This document shows positions 41,640-49,594 of a DNA stretch of 64,000 nt, one piece after another. The notes under the pieces are model-generated. The model had not been told where the DNA came from. It saw nothing but the letters and a program-made list of their open reading frames with translations, and did no database searches. The position numbers were made by a program, and so were the translations under genes. Source of the stretch: Candidatus Accumulibacter sp. ACC003 (GTDB lineage: Bacteria > Pseudomonadota > Gammaproteobacteria > Burkholderiales > Rhodocyclaceae); contig NZ_CAJQTX010000004.1 in the NCBI RefSeq assembly GCF_907163085.1, positions 328,956-392,955 on the forward strand, written 5' to 3'. Positions within the stretch are counted from its first letter, which is position 1. Each line of letters starts with the position of its first letter.

Positions 41640-42776
41640 TCAGGTGCCGATCAGCTTCAGATCGAAAGCGCGCTCGAGCAGCCAGATCGTCGCCATTGCC
41701 AGCGTCGCCAGCGAGCCGCCGACGAAAACGCCGCGGCGGTAGAAAGCGGTGTTGCGTAGTCGGTACGCGAGCGGCAGGAAGACCGCGACGATCGCCAGCT
41801 GGCCAATCTCGACACCGACGTTGAAGCCGAGCAGCGACAGCACCAGCGCCTGCCGCGGCAGACCGAGTTCGGCGAGCACGCTGGCGAAGCCGAAGCCGTG
41901 GATCAGGCCGAAGGCGAAGGCGACCAGCCAGCGCCGGCCTTCGACGACGGGTTTAAGGTTGTTGGCGGCGGCCAGCACGACCGACGCGGCGATCGCCGAT
42001 TCGACCAGCCGCGAGGGCAGTTGCACCAGCCCGAGAGCGGCCAGCGAGAGGGTGATCGAATGCGCCACGGTAAATGCCGTGACAACCCACAAGACCTCGC
42101 GCAGCGCGTCGCGGAATCGTCTGACGCCGCGCCAGTTTCCGTGCTCGTGCACCAGCACCGCCGGCAGCAGCAGCGCCAGCAGAAACAGAATGTGGTCGAA
42201 GCCGATCCAGATATGCCAGATGCCCTCGACCAGATACTGGCCGAACTGCGCCAGCCGCGAAGACTGACCGGCGACAAAGCGCTGCTCGGCACGATCGGGG
42301 GCAAAAACCGCCGCATGCGCTGTGCCGTCGAAGCGCAGGCGCAGCAAGCCGCGGTGCAGGGCGTCGAGTTCGAACAGCAGTCGGTAGTCCAGCCGCAGCT
42401 CACCGTCGGCGCGCGGGCACTCGCCGGCCAGTCGCAGCACCGCGTAGGCGCCGTCGCTGTGGGTGTCGACCAGATGGTCGGCGACGCGTAACTGGCAGGC
42501 GCCGCCACGCCGCACGCTGAGGCGAGCGAGCGCCCAGTCGGCGATGTCGGCGTGGCGCGCGCGCAGCTCGCCCCAGGTGATCTCGCCGTTGCCGTCGGCG
42601 TCGAGTCCGAGCGCAAAGTCGATGTCGCGTAGCGCGATGTCCCATTGGCCTTTGACTTCGCTGCCGCTGACCTCGAGAACCAGGTAGCTGTCACTGGCCT
42701 TGTGCGCCAGAACCGGCAGTGCGTGGCAGCACAGCAGGAAGTGCAGGGTACGCAGCAAATGGCGGCGGTAGTTCAT
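41640..42776 (-). CDS. HupE/UreJ-like membrane protein with EF-hand-like loop
   Basis: A 378-aa protein from ATG 42776. Signal peptide (FLLCCHALPVLA, then HKASDSYLVLEV). The periplasmic N-domain (about residues 25-190) contains a loop LDADGNGEITWGEL (about 60-73) with Asp-x-Asp-x-Asn spacing and Glu at position 12, as in calcium-binding EF-hands. The C-terminal half has six transmembrane segments of HupE/UreJ-2 type with GIWHIWIGFDHILFLLALLL, AFTVAHSITLSLAALGLV and AFGLIHGFGFASVLAELGLP; their His/Asp residues suggest metal transport. No hydrogenase or urease is nearby. It is coupled (ATGA) to the upstream TPR gene. Confidence 0.87.
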   Translation of the reverse strand: MNYRRHLLRTLHFLLCCHALPVLAHKASDSYLVLEVSGSEVKGQWDIALRDIDFALGLDADGNGEITWGELRARHADIADWALARLSVRRGGACQLRVADHLVDTHSDGAYAVLRLAGECPRADGELRLDYRLLFELDALHRGLLRLRFDGTAHAAVFAPDRAEQRFVAGQSSRLAQFGQYLVEGIWHIWIGFDHILFLLALLLPAVLVHEHGNWRGVRRFRDALREVLWVVTAFTVAHSITLSLAALGLVQLPSRLVESAIAASVVLAAANNLKPVVEGRRWLVAFAFGLIHGFGFASVLAELGLPRQALVLSLLGFNVGVEIGQLAIVAVFLPLAYRLRNTAFYRRGVFVGGSLATLAMATIWLLERAFDLKLIGT

Positions 42777-44005
42777 CGCGGCGCCGCGCTGGCGGCCTGG
42801 CGAGCGACCGCGGCCAGCGCCGACTGCCGGCCGAGTTCGCGCAGCTGCTGATCCTCGAAGCCGCTGGCGTGCAACCAGTCGCGCGCCGCCTGCGCAGCGG
42901 CCGGGTCGCCGGCGGCAATCGCCGCTTCGAGGAGGATGCGCGCGTCGCGCGGTTCGCGCTGGACGGCGTAGTTTTCCGCCGCCAGGCGTAAAGCCTCTTG
43001 CGGATCCTTGCGCAGATGCAGGGCGTAGCGCGCTTCCTCGGCGCGATGCGTCGTGTCGCCGCGCTGCCGGGCGGCGGCAAAACGATCGGCCAGCGTCTGC
43101 GCCAGTCGCGTCGCGTCGGGCGATTGCAGCAAGGCCGACGCTTCGGCCAGGCGTAGCAGCAGCGTATCGGACGATTCCCAGTCGGCCAGCTGGCCGACGA
43201 CCTCGGCCGGGCGACCGTTGTCGAGCAGGAAATCGCTCCACGCGGCGAGCAGATAGCCATCGTCGCGGCCGCTGCTCAAGGCTTCGCGATAGTGGCGCTC
43301 AGCCAGCGCCGCCTGGCCGCGCCAGGCCGCCAGCTCGCCCAGCCGGGTCAGCAGCCAGAGGCGATTGTCGGCGTTTAGGCTACTTGCCAGCGCTTTCTGC
43401 AGTGACCGGTAGCCGGCTTCGAGGCGACCGGTGTAGGCCTGCGCGAGGCCCTTGCAGCTGCCGTAGAGGATGTCTTTGTGCAGCGCCTGCAGCGCCGCGC
43501 ATTCGCGCTGCGCCGCCGGGTAATCGGCCTGCACGAGAAATATCGCGGCGCGCCAGGCGTGCGCCTCGGCGAGCCGCGGTTCGAGCGTCAGCGCCGCGGC
43601 AAAGTCGTCCAGCGCCTCGATGAAGTCATGCCGATACTGCCGCAGCATCCCCCGAATCGACAGCAGCCCGGCCGGTAGCGGCTCGGGAAAGCGCGCAATC
43701 ACCGCTTCGGCATAGCCGACGTAGCGCGGGTCGCCGCGTGCCATCGCCAGGTCGAAATAGCGCTGCGCCAGACGTTCGGCCGGCGCCGGATCCTTGGCCG
43801 CGGCAGTCATCGCAGCGCGCAAGGCGACCAGTTCGCGGGCGCTGGCATCGCCGGCACGCGTCGGCAAGCGTTCGAGCACTTCGGCATCGTCGCTCGGCCG
43901 GCGAGGGGCGGCGTCTACGGGAGGTGCCAGCGGCATTGCCGCAATCGACAGCAGCACGGCAAGAAGGCGACGTCTCGCGCAGCAGGTCAACGAGTGGAAA
44001 GGCAT
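42773..44005 (-). CDS. exported TPR-repeat protein
   Basis: A 410-aa protein from ATG 44005 (MPFHSLTCCARRRLLAVLLS) with signal peptide ending near VDAAPRR; a longer start at 44056 would displace the signal. Several TPR-like helical pairs follow: YVGYAEAVIARFPEPLPAGL, FIEALDDFAAALTLEPRLAE, AWRAAIFLVQADYPAAQREC, LEAGYRSLQKALASSLNADN, AALAERHYREALSSGRDDGY. It is translationally coupled to the HupE-like gene, so the two probably act together in the periplasm and membrane. I have the impression that such pairs occur in other proteobacteria, but the role is unknown. Confidence 0.85.
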   Translation of the reverse strand: MPFHSLTCCARRRLLAVLLSIAAMPLAPPVDAAPRRPSDDAEVLERLPTRAGDASARELVALRAAMTAAAKDPAPAERLAQRYFDLAMARGDPRYVGYAEAVIARFPEPLPAGLLSIRGMLRQYRHDFIEALDDFAAALTLEPRLAEAHAWRAAIFLVQADYPAAQRECAALQALHKDILYGSCKGLAQAYTGRLEAGYRSLQKALASSLNADNRLWLLTRLGELAAWRGQAALAERHYREALSSGRDDGYLLAAWSDFLLDNGRPAEVVGQLADWESSDTLLLRLAEASALLQSPDATRLAQTLADRFAAARQRGDTTHRAEEARYALHLRKDPQEALRLAAENYAVQREPRDARILLEAAIAAGDPAAAQAARDWLHASGFEDQQLRELGRQSALAAVARQAASAAPR

Positions 44006-44073
44006 TTGCGTTATGCTCTTCGTGCGTGCCGGATCGGCCGCCACATTGTCCACCAAAACCCGAGGAGTTTCCT

Positions 44074-44304
44074 ATGAGCAAACTACTGTCCCTTTTGATT
44101 GCGGCGACTTTTGCGACCGTTTCGGCTGGCGCTTTGGCCATGTCGCATGGCGGTGCCCCCAAGGACGAGAAGAAAGCCGACAGCACGGAAATGAAGGAAG
44201 AGGCCAAGGCCGACAGCAAGGAAATGAAGGAGACGCCGGCAATGAAGGGCGAAAAGAAAGCCGACAAGAAGAAAATGAAGGACGAAAAGAAAGCCGCCTA
44301 CTAG
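44074..44304 (+). CDS. small exported Lys/Glu-rich protein
   Basis: A 76-aa protein; start at 44074 after CGAGGAG. Signal peptide KLLSLLIAATFATVSAGALA with cleavage before MSHGG. The mature 53 residues are almost only Lys, Glu, Asp, Ala and Met with repeats of (K/E)MKE and EKKAD, and carry no hydrophobic core, so they are disordered and highly charged. Similar short 'KKEEMKK' periplasmic proteins are found in many betaproteobacteria without known function; metal or polyphosphate binding is possible but unproven. It has its own strong terminator. Confidence 0.8.
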   Translation: MSKLLSLLIAATFATVSAGALAMSHGGAPKDEKKADSTEMKEEAKADSKEMKETPAMKGEKKADKKKMKDEKKAAY

Positions 44305-44324
44305 GGTTTCCTGGCGGCAAGACA

Positions 44325-44346
44325 AGCGGGCTACGGCCCGCTTTTT
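44325..44346 (+). terminator. rho-independent terminator
   Basis: AGCGGGC-TACG-GCCCGCT followed by TTTT, 20 bp past the stop of the small charged protein. Confidence 0.93.
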
Positions 44347-44536
44347 CGTTGCTGGACCGGCCAGAGATGCCGTCCGAGCTGGCAGAGGGCACCGGGCTGT
44401 CGTAAGCCCGATCAGCGCGGGAAAAAACGGCTCCGATGGCTTCCGCCGGGTCGACATCTTCAGCTGCGCAAGGCCTTGCGATGCAATCGTTGAAAACTCT
44501 ACGGATGAAATATTTTCAGGCGTCGGATGAGATTTA

Positions 44537-44546
44537 TCCATTTGCC
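44537..44546. repeat. 10-bp target duplication, left copy
   Basis: TCCATTTGCC immediately outside the left end of the ISAs1-family element; identical to 48836-48845. ISAs1-family elements make 8-10 bp duplications. Confidence 0.85.
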
Positions 44547-44573
44547 CACGGTAAATTTGTTCTCGTGCCGGGA

Positions 44574-45284
44574 TCAAGGTGATACGTGGCCTGTAGAATT
44601 TTTGGTCATGCGCAGGTAGTCGAAGACCAATCGGATGTTGCGGTTGAGGTGGCGCATTTTTTCGGAAATGCTGGTTTTGCCGTCGGAGAAGTGGTGCAGG
44701 ATTCCGACGGCAAAGCGGCGCAGGCGTGACATGTTCTCGGGTCCGTAACCAGTCCGAATACGGCTACGGTCCTCGTCGTAGTTCCAGTCGATGACGTAGT
44801 GACAGCGGTTCTCTATCGACCAATGGCCGCGATTGATGGCGAGGATTTGCTGTGGGCTGGCCTGTTCTGGAGGGCGACTGGTGATCCCGAGAGCGATTTC
44901 GTGCGTCCGCTTGCCGCTCTTCTTGTGCAGCACTTCGCGCTCGATCAAGAACACCTGGCCGACATACGGGAAGTCGAGATAGGCGTTGAGGGCATTGCTG
45001 CACCAAATACGCCGAGTCTCGATCCGACCATGGTCAGGTGGCGAAACCGCCACGAAGTCTGCCCCCTTCCGATCCTGGAAGAGGAGCGCGATATCGGCTT
45101 GCAGTGTTGGCTGATTGCCTTTGACCGTGAAGTGATAGTGCGCCTTGCGCTCCACCAGGTAGGTCGCCAGCTTGCGCTGTGTCAGTAGCGCGTCGGCGGT
45201 GATGTCCTTGCCCTGAATATCGATCGCATCGAGCAGGGGTATGAACATCCCGATTTCATTGGTCTGCTTGAGCTCGTCCCCGCC
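44574..45284 (-). pseudogene. ISAs1 transposase, C-terminal half (separated by insertion)
   Basis: 237 codons ending in TGA at 44574-44576. The frame starts at the insertion junction and reads GGDELKQTNEIGMFIPLLDA. It carries the second catalytic Asp (DITADALLTQRK) and the catalytic Glu (NRGHWSIENRCHY) of the DDE triad, and the conserved DPxGRxETRR-like stretch PDHGRIETRRIWCS. An internal ATG at 45248 could start a 224-aa fragment, but without the first catalytic Asp it cannot be an active transposase. Confidence 0.92.
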
Positions 45285-45288
45285 ATTT
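45284..45288. repeat. 5-bp target duplication of inner element, left copy
   Basis: CATTT (AAATG on the coding strand of the ISAs1 transposase), identical to 47665-47669. Removing one copy with the inner element restores the transposase codons exactly. Confidence 0.85.
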
Positions 45289-47664
45289 CAGATTTCCTGA
45301 TCTCGGAGGAAACCGGGTTGGCACTTCAGACAAGAGTGAAGGTCATTCTTGCCCCGGTTTCCGGATGCGGAAAATCTTGCAGGGTGAGTTCCTCGAGGAG
45401 CGCGGCGATAGCGCGATCATGAGCTGGGCTGGCCATCCGGTGAATTTTGATGGTCAGGGTGTTGGCTAGCGCGTTCGGTTCGATGTCAGCGGAAGAAACG
45501 AACAATTCGCGAATGAGCGCACGTGCGTCGTCCTCCTTCTTCAAGTGGCGGCGCAATAGCGCCACCATGGCGGTCTCGGCCCGGTAGGCGACCATTTTCA
45601 CGGTATCGCAGAGCATCTTGTTCAGCGGCGGCAGTTGGGTCGGTCGCTCGGCCTCGGGCAGACTGTCGATCGTCACCTTTCGGGGGCTTGCCTTGCGCGC
45701 CGCGCAAAGTCGCTTGAGCTCCTCCTGAACGGCCTGCAGTGCTTCGACAGACTCGGCGTTTTTCTGGATTTCGCCGCCGTCGTTCAAGGCCGTCCTGGCG
45801 ATTGCGGCCTGCAGTTTTCTTTCGCTCTGGCGGGTTTGCCTGACGGCCTTGTCGAGTTCCCGCCAGCGGGGGTTAACGACCTGGTGAGTGCCGGGAAGAG
45901 ATTCGTCTCCGTACTCGATAAGCCCATCAATATCATAATGTTCCATCATGTACGCGAAGTAGTTTTCCTGGCACCAACGGGCGAACATCCGCCCAGCGAT
46001 GGTGGTGTTTCCGAGTTGCCGGGCGGTCGTGATCACGGCTGTTTGATGTCCCGTCTGGGTCAGCCGACGAACTTCGCTCACGGCCAGGCTGCCATCGCCT
46101 GTGCCGAGTCGGGTTTCGCGCATGGCGAGTTTCATCCCGGTGCTGCCGCCTGCCGGCAGATGGACTTCCTGTTCCTGAAACACCTCTTCGGACCAGAGGT
46201 CCTTGACGTTCTTGCGGTAGGTCAGTGCGCCGATGCGCTGTTTCCAGAGTCTGCCGAGGAGACTCTGGGTGGCCCCTTCCCGATCGAAGACCATGACAAA
46301 CCGGTGCAGGGTCGGGTCGGCGTCCAGTTCGGCCGGCGTCGGCTGTCCCGGGACAATCTCCAGCAGTTGGGGGACGATGTCCTTGAGCAGGGTCTCGGCG
46401 AGTCCGTCATTGAGCGGCTGCGAAACCACAAAGAACGGGCGACCCAGGGCATCGTTAACCCAGTAGTCGGTGGTGCCCCGCAGGCACAGGCGTTCGCGCG
46501 AGACGTAGCGCTTCGACAGCCTGGCCTGCTCGCCGTGATACACCCGAACATGACCATCGACATACAGGTAACCCGCTTCTTCTGGCTCGCTTTCCATCCA
46601 GAGCTTCGCGAGATCCCGCATCCAGGCTGCCGGGTCACCCGTCTTGGCCAGCAGATGGACCTTTTCCCGCAGGGTGCGGACTTCCGGTACCCGGTCCAGG
46701 CCGATGACTTTGCCGAGTTCTCCGGGCGAGGTTTGTCGCAGATGTTCCGGCCGCTTGATTCGCCCCAGGGCCATGAAGCCGAGGACGAGAAGGATGTGCA
46801 AGGCGCTGTAGAATCCCCGGGGCAGCTTGAGATGGCGATCCAGGCCGGTCAGTAGCCCGTTCGCGCACAAGGCCGGCAAGCCGGCCAACAGCCCCCCCAT
46901 CGCCACATCGTGGCTCGCTTCGAAGCGCGTCGTCGCACCGGTCGCCAATCCCAGCGCCGTTTGGATCCGCTCGTCGGCGCGCGTGCAGGCGGTGCCCATC
47001 CCCGCGGCGGCTTCCGCATCCGCCCGGCTGCGCTCACTCTTGGTGCTCGCCGCTTCCAACTCCCCTGCCTCTTGCGGCAAGGCGGCCAACTGCGGCACGC
47101 CCTGGCGCCGGATCGCCTTGCGCAGCGTCGACTCCTGGACGCCCACCTGCCGTGCCACTTCGGCAGGACGCTTTCCCTCGCTCAACAGCCGCGCGCATTC
47201 GGCACTCTTGTCCGGCGTCATGATCCGCGGCCGGCTCGCCGCCGCCGGTCGAAAGAAAGACGATGGCCCGGCTTTGCGGCTTTGTCCCACCCAGTTCATC
47301 AGCGTGCGGTGCGGGATGCACAGCGGTGGCCTTTCCAGTTCGACCGCCTTGACGTGCCCGTTCTCCATCAGGCTGGTCAGAGCGAACCTGCGGCCAGCGT
47401 CGTCTCCTACGGGGTGCGAGAAGTAATTGTCTCCCCCAACAAAGTAGATCGCTTGGCCATCCTTCTCCAGAATCGCCAACCCTTCTCCCACTTTCTGCGC
47501 ACCATCCGGAAACCCTGGAAGCCACGATTGCCTCAACGTCTGCTCCTCCTTGCACTCCTAGCGAAGCTTGGTTTATGCCATAAGAAAATCATGGCCGTCA
47601 AAATAAAGTGCCACGTGCAATTCCGGAATTCTACCTACATTCCCGGCCGGGATCAGGAAATCTG
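45289..47664 (-). mobile_element. 2376-bp insertion sequence nested in the ISAs1 element
   Basis: Ends CAGATTTCCTGATC (45289-45302) and its exact complement GATCAGGAAATCTG (47651-47664); homology extends to 17 of 18 bp. It is flanked by CATTT duplications. It contains one long minus-strand gene for a 736-aa transposase. The inverted repeats, duplication and intact ORF indicate a complete and probably recent element. I do not recognise which IS family it belongs to. Confidence 0.9.
45326..47536 (-). CDS. large putative transposase of the inner element
   Basis: A 736-aa protein with TTG start at 47536, supported by AAGGAGGAG 6 bases upstream. Residues about 125-150 hold a helix-turn-helix (AEVARQVGVQESTLRKAIRR). 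The central part contains candidate catalytic acids in AGYLYVDGHVRVYHG and FVMVFDREGATQSLLG, and a basic block FVVSQPLNDG...; the C-terminal third is helical (Arg/Lys-rich coiled segment around RQTRQSERKLQAAIARTALN). The length and layout match a group of poorly classified large transposases often annotated only 'putative transposase'. It appears intact. Confidence 0.8.
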   Translation of the reverse strand: MRQSWLPGFPDGAQKVGEGLAILEKDGQAIYFVGGDNYFSHPVGDDAGRRFALTSLMENGHVKAVELERPPLCIPHRTLMNWVGQSRKAGPSSFFRPAAASRPRIMTPDKSAECARLLSEGKRPAEVARQVGVQESTLRKAIRRQGVPQLAALPQEAGELEAASTKSERSRADAEAAAGMGTACTRADERIQTALGLATGATTRFEASHDVAMGGLLAGLPALCANGLLTGLDRHLKLPRGFYSALHILLVLGFMALGRIKRPEHLRQTSPGELGKVIGLDRVPEVRTLREKVHLLAKTGDPAAWMRDLAKLWMESEPEEAGYLYVDGHVRVYHGEQARLSKRYVSRERLCLRGTTDYWVNDALGRPFFVVSQPLNDGLAETLLKDIVPQLLEIVPGQPTPAELDADPTLHRFVMVFDREGATQSLLGRLWKQRIGALTYRKNVKDLWSEEVFQEQEVHLPAGGSTGMKLAMRETRLGTGDGSLAVSEVRRLTQTGHQTAVITTARQLGNTTIAGRMFARWCQENYFAYMMEHYDIDGLIEYGDESLPGTHQVVNPRWRELDKAVRQTRQSERKLQAAIARTALNDGGEIQKNAESVEALQAVQEELKRLCAARKASPRKVTIDSLPEAERPTQLPPLNKMLCDTVKMVAYRAETAMVALLRRHLKKEDDARALIRELFVSSADIEPNALANTLTIKIHRMASPAHDRAIAALLEELTLQDFPHPETGARMTFTLV

Positions 47665-47669
47665 CATTT
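47665..47669. repeat. 5-bp target duplication of inner element, right copy
   Basis: CATTT directly outside the right inverted repeat; matches 45284-45288. Confidence 0.85.
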
Positions 47670-48741
47670 ACGGGCAAGGTGCCGACTTTTTTTGGGTGTG
47701 ACACACGCCGGTCTGATGCCCGACCACGCTCATGATGTGTGCTTGCTGACCGTGCTCGTCATGGGCATTGCGCATGGTCTTGCCGTCGACCGCCAGACTG
47801 GGGTCGTCTTGAGCATAGGCCTTGTTCCACTGCTGACACGCTTGATCGAGCGCCATGGGATCGACACGGATCAGGACGTCACGAATGATGAACTCGCTGG
47901 GTACGCGGTAAACGCCCTTCTCGCGACGACAGCGGAAACGCTCGCGTGCTTTCGGTGTGAGGTCTTTGGCCCACCCGGCGATGGCTTTGTAGCCCCGCAT
48001 TCCGCACAAGACCGCCGCCGTGGCGATGGCCAGAACGGCAGGAAGGGGGTGACGCCTTCCTTGCGCGCGCCGCGGGTCGGCGATGCCGGCAAAGAAATCG
48101 GGAAGCGTGCGCATCTGTTCGGCGGTGAGCATCATCCTGGGCGCTCCTGTGCGATAGCGGGGGTTGAGTATCGAGCGGGAAAGTTGGCCGCGAGCGTCCG
48201 CCTGCAAGGGGCGAACAAAGACAACTTTGGGCGACGTCGGGTGGGCGCTGTAGCCTTCTCGGGTGCGGCGAAAGCCTTGCGTCAGCCCCAGAGGCGTCCA
48301 GTTCGCGGCGCGATAGACGGTCCCCTGGAAGCGCGAGGGGTCCACAAAGGTCTCCAGCAGTAACAGCGGCTTCCCGAAATGCGCCTGCCAATCCTCGGCG
48401 ACCCGTCGCTCGCACAGCGAGAGCACCTTGGAGCCGAGATTGGGGTAATGCCAATCGGGAAGGATCAGAAAGCGACTGTTGTTGGCGACCAGGCCCAAGC
48501 GATCGTACTGATGCCGATAGTCCCAGCCGATCCAGCGGTCACGAACGCCGCATTTCCAGGCCGCCGCAGAGAAACTCAGCAGGGCCGTCCACTTTTCGCC
48601 GTAGGTGGCCACGTACCAAAGCGTGTGCCCGATCTTCGCCAGGTCGCCCAGGTAGTGATGCTCTGCCATCAACTCCCGATAGCGAGCCTCTTCGCTCTTG
48701 CCCACCAAGCGAACACGCAATGCACCAAGAACGCTTTCCAT
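47668..48741 (-). pseudogene. DUF4338(DruA-like)-ISAs1 transposase, N-terminal half
   Basis: 357 aa from ATG 48741. Residues about 1-200 are a DUF4338 domain (YRELMAEHHYLGDLAKIGHT, DRLGLVANNSRFLILPDWHY, DWQAHFGKPLLLLETFVDPS), the domain of DruA in Druantia anti-phage systems. Residues about 205-357 are the ISAs1 N-terminus (PDFFAGIADPRRAQGRRHPL) with the first catalytic Asp in SLAVDGKTMRNA. The frame stops shortly after HTQKK; shifting -1 at A AAA AAG (47692-47686) gives VGTLPVN, which joins the C-terminal half. The gene is split by the inner element, so no full transposase can be made. Confidence 0.9.
47686..47692 (-). other. possible -1 ribosomal frameshift heptamer
   Basis: On the minus strand the sequence A AAA AAG, in zero-frame phase AAA AAG, is the classic bacterial -1 slippery site. 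A -1 slip continues into the frame of the C-terminal transposase half. An alternative is a one-base expansion in a run of seven A. Confidence 0.55.
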
Positions 48742-48835
48742 GCGCCATTTATACGGACTTCCGGCGCAGATGTCCAGGGGGAAGAACTAACTGCTTGATT
48801 GCCCGTGCGTTGCCTGAGAGGACAAATCCACCCTG

Positions 48836-48845
48836 TCCATTTGCC
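48836..48845. repeat. 10-bp target duplication, right copy
   Basis: TCCATTTGCC immediately outside the right end of the ISAs1-family element; matches 44537-44546. Confidence 0.85.
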
Positions 48846-48979
48846 GGCAGAATATTGACGGAATAGAGTCAGCTTGAAGCTACCCGATATCAGTGGTCGC
48901 GTATCAGTAACAGCTGTCTGTAACTACCGGGTTGGCTGAGCGCAGATGTTTGACTTTCAAGATTCGAAGGAGAAGGAAA

Positions 48980-49132
48980 GTGGAAGCGGGAATCTCGGTT
49001 TTGGGCGCGGCTTCAGCCATCGTTTTTATGCTTGCCTGCTTGGCTTCGCCAGGCGTAGGTTTGCTGGTTGATTGGATTGCTCGCCATCGGCAAGATGCCG
49101 CAGGCGCTGAATCACGTTCCAGCGTTGCCTGA
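48980..49132 (+). CDS. possible 50-aa single-span membrane protein
   Basis: GTG start at 48980 with GGAGAAGG 5-6 bases upstream. The product has one hydrophobic segment (VLGAASAIVFMLACLASPGV) followed by LLVDWIARHRQDAAG. Codon use is less GC3-rich than its neighbours. No family recognised; it could be chance or foreign DNA. Confidence 0.4.
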   Translation: MEAGISVLGAASAIVFMLACLASPGVGLLVDWIARHRQDAAGAESRSSVA

Positions 49133-49214
49133 TCAGTAAGTGGGCTCTGGACTGCCGCGTCGCTGCGCGCTGGCAGTGACGGTGTCGGGCGGCTAGCGGC
49201 GTCGCCGGCATGGC

Positions 49215-49243
49215 CGTCATTGCGAGCGCGGCGAAGCAATCCA
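49215..49243. repeat. interspersed 'GTCATTGCGAG...GCAATCCA' repeat, copy 2
   Basis: CGTCATTGCGAGCGCGGCG followed by AAGCAATCCA; same ends as copy 1 at 448-484 but 8 bp shorter in the middle. Confidence 0.65.
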
Positions 49244-49594
49244 GTAGGCTGCAGGCTCGCGGGCCAGAGCCAAATCGACTTCGACGCTGCCTGAACGAGC
49301 TGCCCGCAGCATCGTCAATTCCTCCCCAAGCGACCAGGGGAATCTCCCGGTAACAGCCGCTCGAAGCCCAACTCGCCAATCGTCTTTCGTCCGCAGGACG
49401 AGCGCTTGGAAAGCGTGCCGTGGGACGTCGTATGGCACTTCGTTTGGCGCGCCTTGCCGGTGGCCGATATTCGCTGTCACGGCGCAGCAGGCTGACGCCG
49501 ACAGCCCGATCACTGTCGCCTATGGTAACTTCCTCGAGCCGTCCTGAAGCGTGCGACGGTTTGCGGGGAAGCGCCAACAAACACGGAGGGCATC

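Larger units (their letters stand above)
44547..48835 (-). mobile_element. ISAs1-family element interrupted by a second insertion
   Basis: Left end CACGGTAAATTTGTTCTC (44547-44564) and right end, read inward, CAGGGTGGATTTGTCCTC (48835-48818) match at 14 of 18 positions; CAGGGTG is the common ISAs1-type terminus. A 10-bp direct repeat flanks it. The transposase gene is on the minus strand and split by the inner element at 45289-47664. Without the insertion and one 5-bp duplication the element is 1908 bp. The left end is the more diverged. Confidence 0.85.
48846..49594. other. 749-bp region with one small ORF and one repeat copy
   Basis: Between the mobile element and the tartrate dehydrogenase gene. 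Holds a possible 50-aa membrane protein (48980-49132) and the repeat at 49215-49243. Minus-strand frames at 49026-49580 and 49217-49513 pass through the repeat and show no family. The region may be eroded former coding sequence. Confidence 0.5.

Noticed and set aside
47668-48741. A functional Druantia defence system suggested by the DruA-like domain
   Set aside because: Only the DUF4338 domain is present, fused to a transposase; no DruE-type helicase or other Druantia gene is near.
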